Shown here: one piece after another, positions 35,310 through 48,307 of the stretch
How positions within the stretch are numbered: position 1 is the first letter of the stretch
How the letters are laid out: each line of letters opens with the position of its first letter
DNA from: Pyxicephalus adspersus
Taxonomy: Eukaryota > Chordata > Amphibia > Anura > Pyxicephalidae
Direction: 5' to 3'
Length of the DNA stretch: 64,000 bases
NCBI RefSeq assembly: GCF_032062135.1
Contig: NC_092868.1
Span: 48,217,163-48,281,162 of the forward strand
The notes under the pieces: generated by a model
What the model saw: the letters and a program-made list of their open reading frames with translations, nothing else
Told to the model about the DNA's origin: nothing
Databases searched by the model: none
Translations under genes and position numbers: made by a program

Positions 35310-36535
35310 AACGCCTGTTTGGATTATGGAACTATTTAGAAGTATTATACTACTAGAACCTAAGAATGTCACTTTTTTGGTTTTCTGTGATGCTAAAAAG
35401 TCAAGCACCCTGTGATTGTAGCATTGGAGTGAAGTATTTGGCTTTATGGAACTCCAGTATAAAAATATATTACTGAAACCTAAGTGTGCCACTTATTATT
35501 CTTTGGTTTTATGTGGCACCACCATAGGTAAGCACCCTGTGACGGTTAACATTGGAGTATGAGATTTAGCTCGATGGTGCTCCAGTATAGAAATATACTA
35601 CTAGAACCTAAGTGTTCCACTTAATATTCTTTGGTTTTATGTGGCACCACCATAGTCAAGTATTTTGTGATTGTATCATTGGTGTCAAAGATATCGGTCT
35701 ATGGAACTCTAGTATAGAAATATAGTACTAGAACCTGGGTGTGTCACTTAATATTTTTTGGTTTTATGTGACACCATTATAGTCAAGCACCCTGTGATCA
35801 TAGCGTTCCACCTAATATTCTTTGGTTTTAAGTGGCACTGCCATAGCCAAGCACCCTGTGATCATAGCGTTGGAGTGAAGGATTTGGCTCTATGGGACCA
35901 TAGTCTAGAAATATACTGCTGGAACCTAAGTGTGCAACCTAATATTCTTTGGTTTTCTGTGGCACGACTATAGTCAAGTAACCTGTGATGGTAGCATTGG
36001 AGTTAAGGATTTGGCTCTATTGAAATCCAGTACAGAAACATAATAATGGAACCTGGGTGTGCCGCTTAATATTCTTTGGTTTTTGTGGCCCAACCATAGT
36101 CAAGCACCCTGTGACTGTAAGAGATTTAGCTCTATGGGACTCCAGTATTAAAATATGCTACTGAGCCTAAGTGTTCCACTTAATATTCTTTGGTTTTATT
36201 TGGCCCCACTATAGTCAAGTATTCTGTGGTGTCAAAGATTTGGGTCTATAGAACTCTAGAATATAAATATACTACTAGAACCTGGGTGTGTCACTTAATA
36301 TTTTTTGGGTTTTTGTGGCACCATTATAGTCAGGTACCCTGTGATCGTAGCCTTGGAGTGAAAGATTTGGCTCTATGGGACCACAGTATAGAAATATTCT
36401 GCTGGAACCTAAGTGTGCAACCTAATATTCTTAGGTTTTATGTGGCACCACCATAGCCAAGTTACCTGTGATCGTAGCGTTGGAGTGAGGGATTTGGCTT
36501 TATGGAACTCCAGTATAGAAATATATAAATTGAAC
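35310..36535 (+). repeat. Satellite-like array, ~10 units of about 120 bp
   Basis: Each unit contains, in order, (t/c)ctttggttttatgtggca, ccaccatagtcaagcaccc, tgtgatcgtagcattggagt, gatttggctctatgg, ctccagtatagaaatatact and agaacctaagtgtgccactt. Starts of the ttggtttt word are near 35374, 35500, 35631, 35757, 35820, 35947, 36076, 36189, 36304 and 36430; the 63-base step marks a truncated unit. Units differ by substitutions and small indels. Similar open frames recur on the plus strand only because the unit repeats. Confidence 0.93.
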
Positions 36536-37861
36536 CTGGGTCCATTGATTTATTCTTTAATTACTAAGTTCTCCCTGTTGAGCCGAGCAAAGAAAACCCA
36601 ATGAAAGCTCTACACCATTGCCTGCATTTTTTAAATAGTCTGAAAAATATAGCAGACGTGAAAACACTTTGATGGTATCTGCTCTCCATTATAACTTGGC
36701 CCAATTGAGTGAATGGGGGCTAAATGCGTGTTTTATCACTTGTATAAATTGAGGCTTTTCAAATTTGTGAAAAGAAAAAATGTTTACTTTTAGAAAAAAA
36801 TTGTATTTTTTAGGCTGTGCCATTTTCATAATCTTCCACCCCCCGCACTTCCACTAAATGTTTATGTCCTTTGAAGAGTAATCTCTCCAGCAGACTGATA
36901 TAAGCAAAGATGGGATAACATATAACCCAAATTGTGAAACACGCTGCTTCATAGCTCACACTCATAGATCTTGTCAAATAGAATATGTGTGTTGTAGCAA
37001 TGTATCAGCATCATCATTCTCCTGATTTCCTGCAGGGGATTGTAAAAGATGATACAATAAAAGGAAAGGAAACATTTGTTGCTTTGAAACAATAACATAA
37101 AGTAAATCTCCCTCTTTCTGAAGGCTATTGCTGCTCTATAGAACTCTTCTAGTGCCGCTTCTGACCATGTATTTTTCACTGGCAATTGGAAAATATGTTT
37201 TAAATATTATTTTTACTGTGACATAAAATGTTTCATGATTTAAAGAAATTTATTGATAGGACCAGCCTATTGTAGTGAGTGTCAGCAAATCATTGTTTCC
37301 CTTTTATTATCTTTTCAGAGAATTTTGTGTTCTGACTATAAATGTGATGATGTAAATACATTAATAATTTCTATGTTTTCCTGGTGAATATACAATATGT
37401 ACATTTTATTGGGTTTAGCATTTATTGGGAAGCATTTGCTATTCAAGCTGCTACGTTTGAGCTGCTTTGCATGCAACACAACACAATGCAAAACAGGTCA
37501 AATACAGCTTCTGAACTGCCATGTGTATTGCTCAATGGAAGTCAATGGGTGTTTGCAGGACTGCATTTGATATGGCTTGTAAACGCATTTTTAACAGGCA
37601 ACCTTGATGCATTAAAAGACCATCACTGGAAAAAGTTACCCCCTATCTCTTACTACCATCCCACCCATTTAATATTTTTAACAAAAAAAAAAATATGAAG
37701 TTGTATTTACTTTTCTTTCTTCGCCATCTATTTCCTATTCATGCTGTGGTGCTTCCTGAAGATTTTAGGTAGCTTTCTCTTTTTTAAGGGGAAGAGGTTT
37801 TCTATACCAAGAACAGCATATATATATATAGTGATAGAGTATCCCTAGAAAGAGTAGAAAA
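36536..37861. other. Unique spacer
   Basis: 37380-37620 has a MITE-like texture (gtcaatgggtgtttgcagga, gaactgccatgtg) with uncertain ends. Otherwise nothing is recognised. Confidence 0.35.
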
Positions 37862-38087
37862 GTGTCAGGAATGGCTCCAGGGAAATGAAAGTGATTAGGT
37901 TTGAATAGGTTTTTAAAAGGTAAACCAGGGACTTTAGGGCCCTGGAGCTGGCCAAGGAAGTGAAAAGGGTGGGTTCCTTGGCCCAGCCCAATCCTGACTG
38001 GGTTACTATGCACCTGTGTAAGGTAAGGAAGAAGTAATCAGCCAGTGGGATCCAGGCTGAGAGAAAGCCAGAGAGGATTCCAGGCAT

Positions 38088-39328
38088 GGTGGCTCCGAGG
38101 TAGCACTTTAGCCTTTGCAACACTAGGTCCCAGGTTCAAACCTTGGCCAGGACACTCTCTGCATGGAGTTTGCAGGTTCTCTCCATGTCTGCGTGGGTTT
38201 TCTCCCACATCCCAAAAACATGCAGTAAGGTTAATTGGCTTCCCCTCAAAATTGACCTTAGACTACATTAACCTCCCAACCGCTAACCCCGTACTTTTCC
38301 GTGCAAAAAATATTTGAAACTATCGATAACCCTGTACTTTTTCGTCTATATTAAAATCTCGCTTACCTGGTCCCACTGTGCTCATTCAGCGTCGGGTCCA
38401 TGTTCCAGCGTCGGGTCCGTGTTCCAGCGTCGTCCTCCAGCGTCGGGTGCTGTCTCCTATACCAGCGGGACCGGTAAGATGCCGGCCGGCTTCTTACCTG
38501 GTCCCGCTGATCGTCCCACGTCGTTCTCCATCCAGCGTCGGGTGCTTCTAACACAAGAAGCCGGCCGGCGGAGAAAAAAAAAGCCGACCGGCTTCTTGTG
38601 CGTGCGTGATGAGTGCGGGAAATTCAAATTCAAACTCATTCATTCATTTTGTATTGGATTGAATACAAAGTCCTGTATCCAATCCAATACAAAATAATTA
38701 AAAATAAATACAAAGTATGTATTTTGAATTGGATTGGATACAGGAGTTTGTATTCAATCCAATACATAATGAGAGTTTGAATTTTGTTCACATTTTGTAT
38801 TGAATTGAATACAAAGTCCTGTATCCAATCCAATCCAAAATAATAGAAAATATATTTATGTGGTTTTGTCTATAGGTATGTGACGTTGGACGGTTGGACA
38901 CTAGGGAGGTGATTTAGAAAAATATATTACTATACATTATACCGAATTATCACATTTTCAGTATTTTTAATTTATTTATGTATTCTTGTTTAAGCTGATT
39001 TTTGTGTTTTTCCTTTAATTTTATTAAAAGTATTTTTTTTTTTTTTTACATGATTGTGTGTTTCAAACATTTTTTATATTCATTATATCTACTAGACCCC
39101 TATTCGGACATATTTCTGTAAGTTACAGGTCTACAATTTAAAAAAAAAAATTCATGAAAACCTGTAACGCTTTTGGTACAGAAATCTAGACATCAGTATA
39201 ACGCCTAGGTGGTTAATGACATATGACTATGGTAGGGACATTAGATAGTGAGCTCCTTTGAGGGACAGTTAGTGTACAGCGCTGCGCAATATGATTGCGC
39301 TATATAAATACTGTGTAATAATAATAAA
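38088..39328 (+). mobile_element. V-SINE (tRNA-derived SINE), split by a TTAA element
   Basis: The head ggtggctccgaggtagcact and ggttcaaacc resemble the A and B boxes of a tRNA promoter. The following catggagtttgcaggttctc, gcgtgggttttctcccaca and acatgcagtaaggttaattgg are the conserved central domain of V-SINEs. The tail (tgagctcctttgagggac, gctatataaatactgtg, then TAA repeats) is L2-like. The body is broken at 38272-39212. Polymerase III transcription of such elements is established knowledge; activity of this copy is unlikely. Confidence 0.85.
38268..39216. mobile_element. TTAA-flanked element nested in the V-SINE
   Basis: TTAA at 38268-38271 and at 39213-39216 flanks a 941-bp insert that starts CCTCCCAACCGCTAACC and ends AACGCCTAGGTGG. 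The ends are imperfect inverted repeats. Restoring one TTAA rejoins the SINE as ctacattaatgacatatgac, so the empty site is directly readable. A TTAA duplication is typical of piggyBac and Kolobok. The interior has repeated gcgtcgggtc words (38389-38545) and two copies of an aatacaaagtcctgtatcc motif (38665 and 38810). No transposase is seen. Confidence 0.88.
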
Positions 39329-39450
39329 GGTATGTAGTTGCCAAGTCATTTCTTTTGTTTGTAAATTGCTAATAAATAGACAGGCCGGAGCCTGTTTTCA
39401 TCTGTAACTTTGAAGTCTGCTGTCTGACTCACCGCTGTCTTCTGACCTCG

Positions 39451-39700
39451 TTGCTAAGGGCGATTTCACAATATATATATATTCTATGGACTGAAATTAC
39501 ATGACTGTTTTGCTTTTTACATGCGTGTTCTCCAACCTGTTTTTGTAGTGCTGAAGAAAAAAAGAATTTTGCCTAGTTTTATCCCAATGCAAGTCTACAG
39601 GACAGAGTCTGCTTGACTGGAAACAGCACAAAGGTTTATGATAGCTAGAAATCAAACCAGATTTAAGATCCTATGACAGGATATGAAGCATATTTGTTTC
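39451..39700. other. Short spacer
   Basis: Nothing is recognised. Confidence 0.4.
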
Positions 39701-39909
39701 CTGTGTTTCTCAACCAGGGTTTATTCAGAGATTTTTTAGGTGTTTTGGCTATCTGAAATCTTCCCAATGGCTAGCAATGTAAGATGAATTCTTCTCACCA
39801 CCATGCTAATGTACTGTAAGATCTGGATACAGTAATCAAAGCAGAGCATATGAAGATATGAAAGTTATTTCAAGGGTTCCTCTATGATAAAAAGTTTGAT
39901 AAAAGCTGA
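39701..39909 (+). mobile_element. Worn hAT/Charlie-like element
   Basis: It starts CTGTGTTTCTCAACCAGGG, with ttggctatctgaaat, ccaatggctagcaatgtaag, caccaccatgctaatgtact and gatatgaaagttatttcaag. Several internal segments are missing and no target duplication is visible. Confidence 0.75.
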
Positions 39910-41084
39910 TCTTCAAAATGAAAAACACTAAAAAAGGGAAGGATATAAAGAAAAAGAGAAAGAAAGAGAGACAAAAACATATATATACCCCTTCTTTTGC
40001 TACTCCTCTCTCTCCTCATTTTCTCTATACATCTAATGTATACATACATATACCCTTACAAAAGGAAAGAAGGAGGGATAACAGAATGAAAAAGAGAGGA
40101 ATAAATATATAAAAGAACATGGAGAAGAGGTAATAATAAAAATCATTATATTAATATAATATTATTTTTATTAATATTAGTTTCCTTCTGTTTGCAGTTA
40201 TACACAAACCAAGGAAAAAAGAATAAACATTAAAATGTTACAGAAATAATTATTTGCTAATGTGACCTTTTGATGGAAATCTTTGAATAAATCATAAGTT
40301 TTAAACATACATAACTGTATGAAATGACTTGAAAAGTTTCACAATTCCCCATACACAGATGCCAGATGTGGTTTTATAAGAATTTTGAAACTAATGAAAG
40401 CTTTGTGAAATGTAAATAACAACACAAACGGCTTCTCAGTAGAGTGATAAAAGAGCAATGTTTTGGGGTTTATACAATGAATTAAAGATATTTGTATATG
40501 GGAGATGTTCGGAAAACATTGGTAATTAGATGGGCATTAAACTAGTTACTATTTGCATCATTTTGCACACATAAAGCGACCCAATGGCAGTATTAGAAAT
40601 GCAACAGCCTTTCTTATAAAAAATAAAAGATACAGAGGCATTGTCCATGCATAAAGTAAATGTATGCAAGCACTGCACTGTAAAATATAATTATATACAC
40701 CATTACTTATTCATTTTATTAAATTCTTTACATAATTAAAAAACCCTTACATCCTCAGCATCCAACGTGGATTGTGTTTTGCATGCCGGAGTATACCTAC
40801 TGTAGTCCTTACAACCTTCCCAGCTCCAATGATGTAGGTGCAAGGTTGGTGGTGGCGTAAGAAAAGATTTAATGCTGTTACAAGACTGTCCCTCATGCAA
40901 TGGTATTCACCCCTGAGGACATGCTGTGAATGCAAGGGGAGTAATTGTGTATGTACAATGCAAAATCACATTATCTTCGGACCCTGTTTACCAGGGAGGA
41001 GGACCACCTAATGCCAGAGAAGGTCAGAAAAGGTTCCTGTGTGTCATAAGACCAGTCTTAAGCATACATACCTACATTATGTAT
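39910..41084. other. Unique AT-rich spacer
   Basis: A purine-rich run lies at 39930-39975. No gene is recognised. Confidence 0.4.
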
Positions 41085-41690
41085 CCCAGGAGGTTTCAGG
41101 TTGCTCCTTCTGTGCATGCCCAATCTCAGGCATGAACAGAAGGGGCTTACAGGGAATGAAAAAAAGTACATTTTCAAAAAGAAACGTCACCTGAACAGTT
41201 TGAGCTCAGGTGATGTAATACACCCACTGCCCTGTGGGCGCTGGAAAGAAGATAATAATCTGGGATGGCATGGGACCTACTGGAAATCGGACTACGAAGG
41301 GATTGAGGGCTCTTCGAAAATAAAAGCCTTATTTTTTTTTAAAAAGTTTTAATTTTTGTTTTTGGAGAACTCCTCTCCCAGTGCGGCGGTAAAGACTGAA
41401 TGGGAAACATGCATCCTCCTAGAATACATACCTGTACATCACATATCCCAGGAGACTTTGAACTGTTCCGATCTCAGGCATGTGCAGAATGGGTTTTTCC
41501 GGAAAGCAAAAAATCTCACGCATGCATTTTGCAGGAAGAAATCACCCGATCCCACGCCAAGTAGAACCCGAAAGCTGACAGAAGAAGGTGGCTGTACCCA
41601 TTGTCCTGTCTGCACCAAAAAGAAAATGGAATTTTTTATTACTAATATTTTTTTATCATTTTTTTTATTTGAAAGTTCTGCTTTAAGATT
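41085..41690 (+). repeat. Two tandem copies of a hairpin-bearing repeat
   Basis: Copies at about 41085-41345 and 41424-41690 share cccaggag, ctgtgcatgccc or a variant, atctcaggcatg, gcagaa, and a t(a/t)cacccactgccctgt-type block. A third copy is at 49974-50330. The open frames of 129 and 151 codons here occupy both strands and are not genes. Confidence 0.65.
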
Positions 41691-44600
41691 TATTGGGAAA
41701 CTAAGAGATAGGAGGAGGGGGACAGAGCTGGGTTTTAACCAACCAACAGGGACCATATGGATGTTGTGCAACAAAGTACATTCTATAAGATGGCCGCATT
41801 TAAGCCCATAAAAGTGGCAGGAGACCAAGAGAACAAATGTTCCTGGTGCCTATTATCTCATGGTAGAACAGTATTTACTGGCATGCTGATCACTTCTTTC
41901 CCTCAAAATGGATTACCAGGGGATGTCCAAAGAGATGGAGGTACTGATATGATTGTTTCTTTATATGATCCCATTATGTAAAAATGATGTTACACCTTTG
42001 GAAATACATTACCTTTCATGGAAGATGATTTATTAAAGGAGTTTAGGCTGTTCGGTTAGCAAAGTGAATTATCACTCTGCAAGGAAAAATTTATTTAGCT
42101 TAGTGAATGAGGCAAAACTCAACAATTTCCACCATCCAATTTTACGATAAAAAATTATACATACATACATACATATAATGCTTTATATGTGTTTGGGTAT
42201 TCTTTACAAAATGAACGTACACTACATTCACTAAGCTAATAAATTATCCTCTGTAGGGTAGACATTTTGCTAAGTGATCAGCCAAAACCTGAATAGTAAA
42301 TCAACCCCATGTTGTCCAAATGCTCCTTTAGGTATCGGAATTATTGTATGAGCAATAAATATACATGGCAGTAAAGGAGTCATGGGATTAGGCTTTAAAA
42401 CATGAAATATATAGGGGTTTGCATATTTATTTATATAATAATCACACTGTGGCAAGTCAGTCTTTTGATTATGCAATATTGGCTGTAAGATGAACCAATA
42501 AAGAAGAAGATTTCAGGTGTAGGTTATTAACATTTCAGTAGGTTGGGTCCACGGGATACAGGAAAGTGCACATCCGAGGGAAGGGAGGGCGGATTAGGTT
42601 GGGGGAGAGAAGCAGAAAGGAATAGCGCAAAATATATAAAAGTGAATTTATCTTTTAAGGCAACCCTTTCTTTTGCTAGTACATTCTTCAACCTATACAT
42701 AACCAAAAGCAGAACTCCAGTGTTCCTTTTAGCCTTGCACAGTTGTACCGGCTCCTCTTCTCTACTGAAATGATTTCAATGCACACTGTGTGCTGCAGAA
42801 AGTCAGAAGAACTCTCTTTATTTCCTAGGAAGGATCTCCAGCATCATCTAGACCTTTCCTCTCTAGCCTGACTGTATCTAGCCCATGGGGACTCATCGTC
42901 ATATATAGGTGTTACCTAGAATGGTCTGCATAAAAATGCCCCCCCTCCAAACCTACATCAATGGATTATGTAGTTACATAACTCCTACCAAGAGCGAACC
43001 AGTGCTTTGCAGGCATAAGGGCTCTTGATAGGGGTACTAAAGCACAATGCTTTGAGTTTTTTAGACGCTAAGTACAGCCCCTGCGGATCCTCCCACCAGA
43101 CAACTTGCATTGAACAGGAAAGCATCAAAAGGTATAAAAAAAGGGAATTCAGCAATCTAAAAAATTGGCAGTGTCTGCATTCCTATAGAAATGTTACCCA
43201 TTAGAAAGTGTCCCAGCAAAACTAAAATGAGATTTGTAAAATATAACATATCTTAGTTGCAAATTCCGAGAAAATCAGAAATCGTTTCTTGGGGCTTTCA
43301 ATAAACCAATTATATACAGAACGCCTCTGGGTTCACATATTGCACTGAATATTTTGACAATTTTTTAGAATATGACAGCAATTGCAGACTGAAAGGGAAA
43401 TATCATTTTAATAACATTCAAATTACAAAATGGCTTGTGTGCCAGTTGTGTATGCTGTATTAATATTTAATATTGTTTTTTAATGAAAGTGGAGTTTTCC
43501 TTTAAAGCTTCCTGACTTTTGACAAAAAGTCAAAATTTACATTTTCAGGAACAGTTTTGTTCAGCTTTCTGAAAGAATGACTGCTTTTGAAATGGCTTAT
43601 CAAGCAGCCTAATAAGATACCATGGTGTTTACTTACTTGGGGAGCTCAAAGATTCCCTTTTATACCTTTGTGTCTTTTACATTTTGTTTTTTTTTTTTTC
43701 CTTCAATATTTAGCGTGGAGAACTTTGGGGCACCTCAACTCGAATCTCATCAAATATTTGGAAAGGCGATCTCTTTAAAGTTTGCATTTCCCCAGACTGG
43801 CTTTCTACGCACGTAGAATAAATCCATGCATATTTTTATTGCGGAAGAACTGTGAAATGTTAAACACTGATCTCGTTTTATCACAATTGTCACCGAGGGC
43901 GCAATTCATCATCACAAAATTCCAGTCATAAAATGCCACTGACATCCCTTGAAAAAGACGACAATTGCTTTTACCTCAATTTAAAAATAGTTTCTTAGCT
44001 TGCAGGTAATGTGATGGATGTAAAAGCAATTTAGAGGCTCTTAACCTGTGATTTAGCTAGAAAACTGTACTTTCTTCTTTTTTTTTGAAGGAACAGATCC
44101 ACGGGTCTTTTGAACCTTTTTTTCCCTATGAATGTAAAGGATGTAACCATGGAATATGCAGCTATTTGGGTAAGATATCTGATAGTTGCTCTGGAAGCTA
44201 TTTTAGAAGAAGTGAAGTAGGATGAACTTCAAACCTAATACTGGCTCAATTGATCTTCTCCAGAGATCCAGCTGGTGTTTTTTTTTTTCATTTTTTTTTT
44301 TGCTTCACTTTACAATGCGTGACCCCTAATGCGTGACCCCTATATATAGTCCACACATCAATGATATGACATTTTGGGGCTTCACCTGGTCCCCTTCATC
44401 TGACAACATTACGGCTGCACATGAAAGGGACCTTATGTGGCCCTGAAACTTTATATATATTATGTTGCATATTAGTTGTGGTTGCCCTTTTTTCCTTTTG
44501 TTAATTTAGTTAGGCTATAATGTGTATTTAGGTTCTGTGATTCCCTGTATTGTAATATTTTCTTGTTATCTTGCAATTGTTTCTTCTAGATTAAAGTTTG

Positions 44601-45295
44601 GTTAAAGAAAAAACTTATCTTGAAACTTTTTTTTCTGGTTTATGGACAATGTGCCCTATCTCATTTCTATAAAATGGCATTATCCATTTTAGTCTTTCTG
44701 GAACCCAAAAACTCAACTCAAGGATTCATTACTTTATGCAGTGCCAGTGAGACTTCTTGTATATGCTCCTCCTACACAAACCATTTTATCACATGTATCT
44801 ATATCATGAAACTGAGAAGATGGAGCACAAATGTAGACAAAAGACCCAAAAACATCATGGAAACATAAGGCCAGCTTTGATAAATCAGGTTCTATGTTTC
44901 AATCCTACATTTGTGCTCCAGGTTGTCTTTTTATATGGTAAACGGAGATGTGATGTAAAAGGGTTGATGTAGGTAGAGCATATAACTAATATCTCACTGG
45001 CACTTCATACGGTGATGAATCCTAGGGATAAGGTATTGCATTCCAAGAGGACCAAAACAGATTATACCATTTTAATAAATCAGGCAAACAGTTGGGAATT
45101 TAGGGAAGCTTAGGCAAAAGGGATGCAGCTTATCTTTTGCTCTTTGTGATAGAAAGGACATAGTTCTCTTTTTTTGTTTTATGGGGTTGAATGAGATCCT
45201 TTTTGAACTCTCTGTCCCATTACCCCTTAAATGGTACTAAAGTGTTCTCAGTGAGTACATATTTGGGACACATGTTGGAGTCAACTTTGCAATAA
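41691..45295. other. Unique spacer, possible conserved non-coding stretch
   Basis: 43850-44060 is non-repetitive (tttatcacaattgtcaccg, then gggcgcaattcatcatcac), of a kind often found in vertebrate non-coding conserved elements. A 14-bp tandem (aatgcgtgacccct) is at 44314-44341. An ATAC run is at 42156-42176. No gene is recognised. Confidence 0.3.
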
Positions 45296-45570
45296 TTAGT
45301 GTTTCTCCCGAGGAAACTATACGAGCGAAACACGTAGAGACACACTTATAGAGACGTAGGGCCTTTTTGTGGAATTTTTACTCTGGATTTTTATTTTGTT
45401 ATATATATAAAAAAAAGAAGATTAGTGTGTACACAAAAAGTCCCATCACCTGAATATTTCCATGTTGTACCTATTTGGGATGTGGTACTATTTGCAGGAT
45501 CTGTTTAAATTGAAGACATTATGGTATAAAATATGACTATTGACTTCTCTTTATGGGCAAAGTGACAGAG

Positions 45571-45914
45571 GTTCTGATTTATTAAAGTTCACCAAGATTG
45601 GAGAAGATAGATGATCATGTGTGAACCAAGATGATGTTGATGATGTGTGAACCAAGATGATGTTAATAGGTAGCAAAGTATTTCAATCCTTAACTGGCAC
45701 AGAGCAGATAATAAATAGTGAGATTTAGTGAAAGTACAACAGCAATGCAGGTATTGAATTATATTTGTGTGCATACACCTACAATAAGAACATTAAACTC
45801 ATCCCTTAAAAAAACTTTTCAATAAATACAGTCAAAGTTGTATCACCGAGGTTCACCTATGACGGTCTATCTATCTATCTCCAGGCTTGAAGAACTTTAG
45901 TAAACCTGGTCCAA
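45571..45914. mobile_element. Disrupted MITE of the TGATTTATTAAAGC family
   Basis: The ends ttctgatttattaaagttcaccaa and ccaggcttgaagaactttagtaaacc are inverted relatives of each other. The centre holds two copies of gatgtgtgaaccaagatgatg and unrelated sequence, so the copy is rearranged. Confidence 0.55.
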
Positions 45915-47434
45915 TGTCTCCCTAATATTAAATCTGACTTTGAATCCTACAATGAAAGCCAAGAGTTGGGTTGCCTTCCAAGTTTTTTTCTCTGGAGTGT
46001 ATTCTCCATATATTCCAGTGAAATTCCCACTAGGGGGCTATGACACCATAAAGCTTGTCTTATTTTTGACAAGCTGACAATGACAAATGACATTGGGATT
46101 ATGCTACAGATTTAATACTATGAAATAAAATCTTAGTTTATTTTTGGTCTCTACCCTGAGAATAAACACTTACAGGTGTACCTTGCGAATTCAATATAAT
46201 TCCTAGGCAATCAATGTCAAGGTAACATACGTGAAAGTATAACTTTTCCTCCCCAAAGGTGGAATTTCTTTCAGAAATGAAATGTAGAGCAAGGATGCTT
46301 ATTTTTTATGTAACTTTGTGAGTCATGGGTTTTTCTAATCGAATGGTACGAGCATAATTTCAAATGCAAATCCCGCATTATTCTGGCAGAATTATTAAGA
46401 TAACTTCTGAAACATTCCAAGATTAAACCTTTTCATGCCAAGCCAGAAAATTCCTCTCCTCAGCCTGTGCAAGTCATTATTATATTTCAGCCTTTCAGAA
46501 ATGTTCAGCACTTGTAAATAGTGGCGGTTTCATTTCAGGATGTGTTATGCTGAAATAATTAGCATTCCAAATTTATTTGATGAAAGTGAGGAATTCTTTC
46601 ATTTAGGGCATCTCATAATATAGGAGAAATAATGCATCTGTGATAAAATGATTGGATAAACACCACTTCTAACCAGTAACCCGTTCTTCTGCGTTTAGGG
46701 GAAATATCCTCTCTTCCTCCTAGGATGCAGTGCACTTGATGCAGACATGCAACTTGAAGATGGGGTTTAAAATAAAAAGAGGGATCTAATTGGTTGGTTT
46801 TTTTTCTGGACAAAACAGGGAACTATATCATGAAACAAAAATAAAATTTAAATGACCTAAAAAGTCACACCACATACACCTTCTTATGCTATGTAATGTG
46901 TACACTCAAAAATAAACAGTGGTACTTATTGAAAATACTGGTAATCTGGCTTGATTTAAGTATAAACCTATGACACAAAATGTGGCCATCATTGGTAACA
47001 TCTAAAACATAGAGAAGCAAAAAATGGAAATCATATGTATTTAGTACATATATCCCCCCTACCTTTTTATAGGGTAAAGTATTATGTATTTTTTTTTTGG
47101 TTATGTCGGGTCACTCGCTCTTCAGTGATCTTTTGTGGATTATTGTTGACTACCAGTAGATGGAGTTGTATCTTCAGGCAAGTGTGTAACAAACTCCTAT
47201 GATGTCTCTGACAGCAATTTTATTACACACTTTACATGAGTACACAATGCCATCTACTGGTATGGCCTAAATATTAATTGAAATTCTGTTTCTAAAATCT
47301 TGGTTGATACTAGAGTACACAAACCCTAATGGTTTAGATCAACAGTGTTATTGACATATGCCATTACCTACTGTTAAACATTTTGGTTATTTTGGATATG
47401 GAGAACCTATGCATTCTCATCTGTCCCAGCCATA
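45915..47434. other. Unique spacer, possible conserved non-coding stretch
   Basis: 46340-46610 is non-repetitive with homeodomain-like TAAT words (gctgaaataattagcattcc) and a gtggcggtttcatttcagg segment. No exon is recognised. Confidence 0.3.
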
Positions 47435-47862
47435 ATTCCTAGTAGTGTTGATGACGGGTTGTCCTTATATTCGACCCGAATAGGGCTGTTTGAATTCGGA
47501 TAGACCCGTCTCGAAAAACACGGGATTCGACTACAAAAATTCGGGAAAAAAAAGGTTAAAAAAAAATAAAAATTAATCTTAAATAGATTTAATTTGTATG
47601 TGTTTTTATTTTACCTTGTTTTTTTTTTATTTTTTACAAGTTATGATTTATAATGTCATTGTGGGATTCCCTGGTCGTGGGAACTTTGCGGTTACAGCTA
47701 ATTGGAAGTACGTGCCTTCAATTAGCTGTAACCGCAGGCAGTACCAGGACAATAGAGGTTGAATGGAGATACGTATCTCCATTCATCACCTCTACTGCTC
47801 TGTGATTGGCTGAGAAATAGAAAACCCTGATGACAGCTCAAGCATCATCAGGATTTCCCTCT

Positions 47863-48307
47863 CCTCAGCCAATCAGGGAGCAGAGCAGTCAGCGGAGCTT
47901 TACTATACTGACAGCTCCTAGAGGAGTTGTGACATGTATTACATAAACAGAACACATGTCACAGCTCCTCTAGGGCTGCGGGAGCGATCAGGGGAGCAGA
48001 GCTGTCAGCATAGTAAAGCTCCGCTGATTGCTCTGATCCCTGAGGAAAGGGAAAGCCTGATGACAGCAAAGGCATGATCAGGATTTCCCTTTCCTCAGCC
48101 AATCAGGGAGCAGAGCAGTCAGCAGAACTTTACTATGCTGACAGCTCTGCTCCCCTGATGGCTCACGCAGCCCTAGAGGAGCTGTGACATGTACTGTATC
48201 TGTAATATATGTCAAAGCTCTTCTAGGGCTGGGGGATTGATCAGGGGAGTGGAGCTGTCAGCATAGTAAAGCTCCGCTGACTGCTCTGCTCCCTGATTGG
48301 CTGAGGA
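47863..48307. repeat. Two tandem hairpin modules with CCAAT boxes
   Basis: Module starts (ttcctcagccaatcagggag and tcagccaatcagggag) are 229 bases apart. Each module pairs agcagtcagcggagcttta with its downstream complement, and an inner arm with cctagaggagctgtgacatg. CCAAT or ATTGG occurs at the module edges and again at 47803, 48341 and 48425. Confidence 0.85.

Larger units (their letters stand above)
37862..39450 (+). mobile_element. LTR-like block interrupted by a V-SINE
   Basis: The left part, 37862-38087, starts TGTCAGGAATGGCTCC and matches 8423-8620. The right part, 39329-39450, contains aataaatagac and gaagtctgctgtctgac, matching 9190-9220. The V-SINE plus its own insertion lies between. 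The left part stops where the minisatellite of the 8.7-kb copy would begin. Confidence 0.55.

Noticed and set aside
35310..36535. CRISPR-like regular repetition
   Set aside because: Units are contiguous and diverged with no constant short repeat and unique spacer pattern, and the genome is eukaryotic.
38088..38160. tRNA-like A and B boxes
   Set aside because: The sequence continues into the V-SINE core; the acceptor stem and a full cloverleaf are absent, so it is not a tRNA gene.
38314..38697. 127-codon frame
   Set aside because: It sits inside the TTAA-flanked element and encodes repeated GCGTCGG-derived sequence; there is no transposase motif.
41356..41828. Overlapping 151- and 129-codon frames on opposite strands
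   Set aside because: Both run through a hairpin-bearing interspersed repeat and match no protein family.
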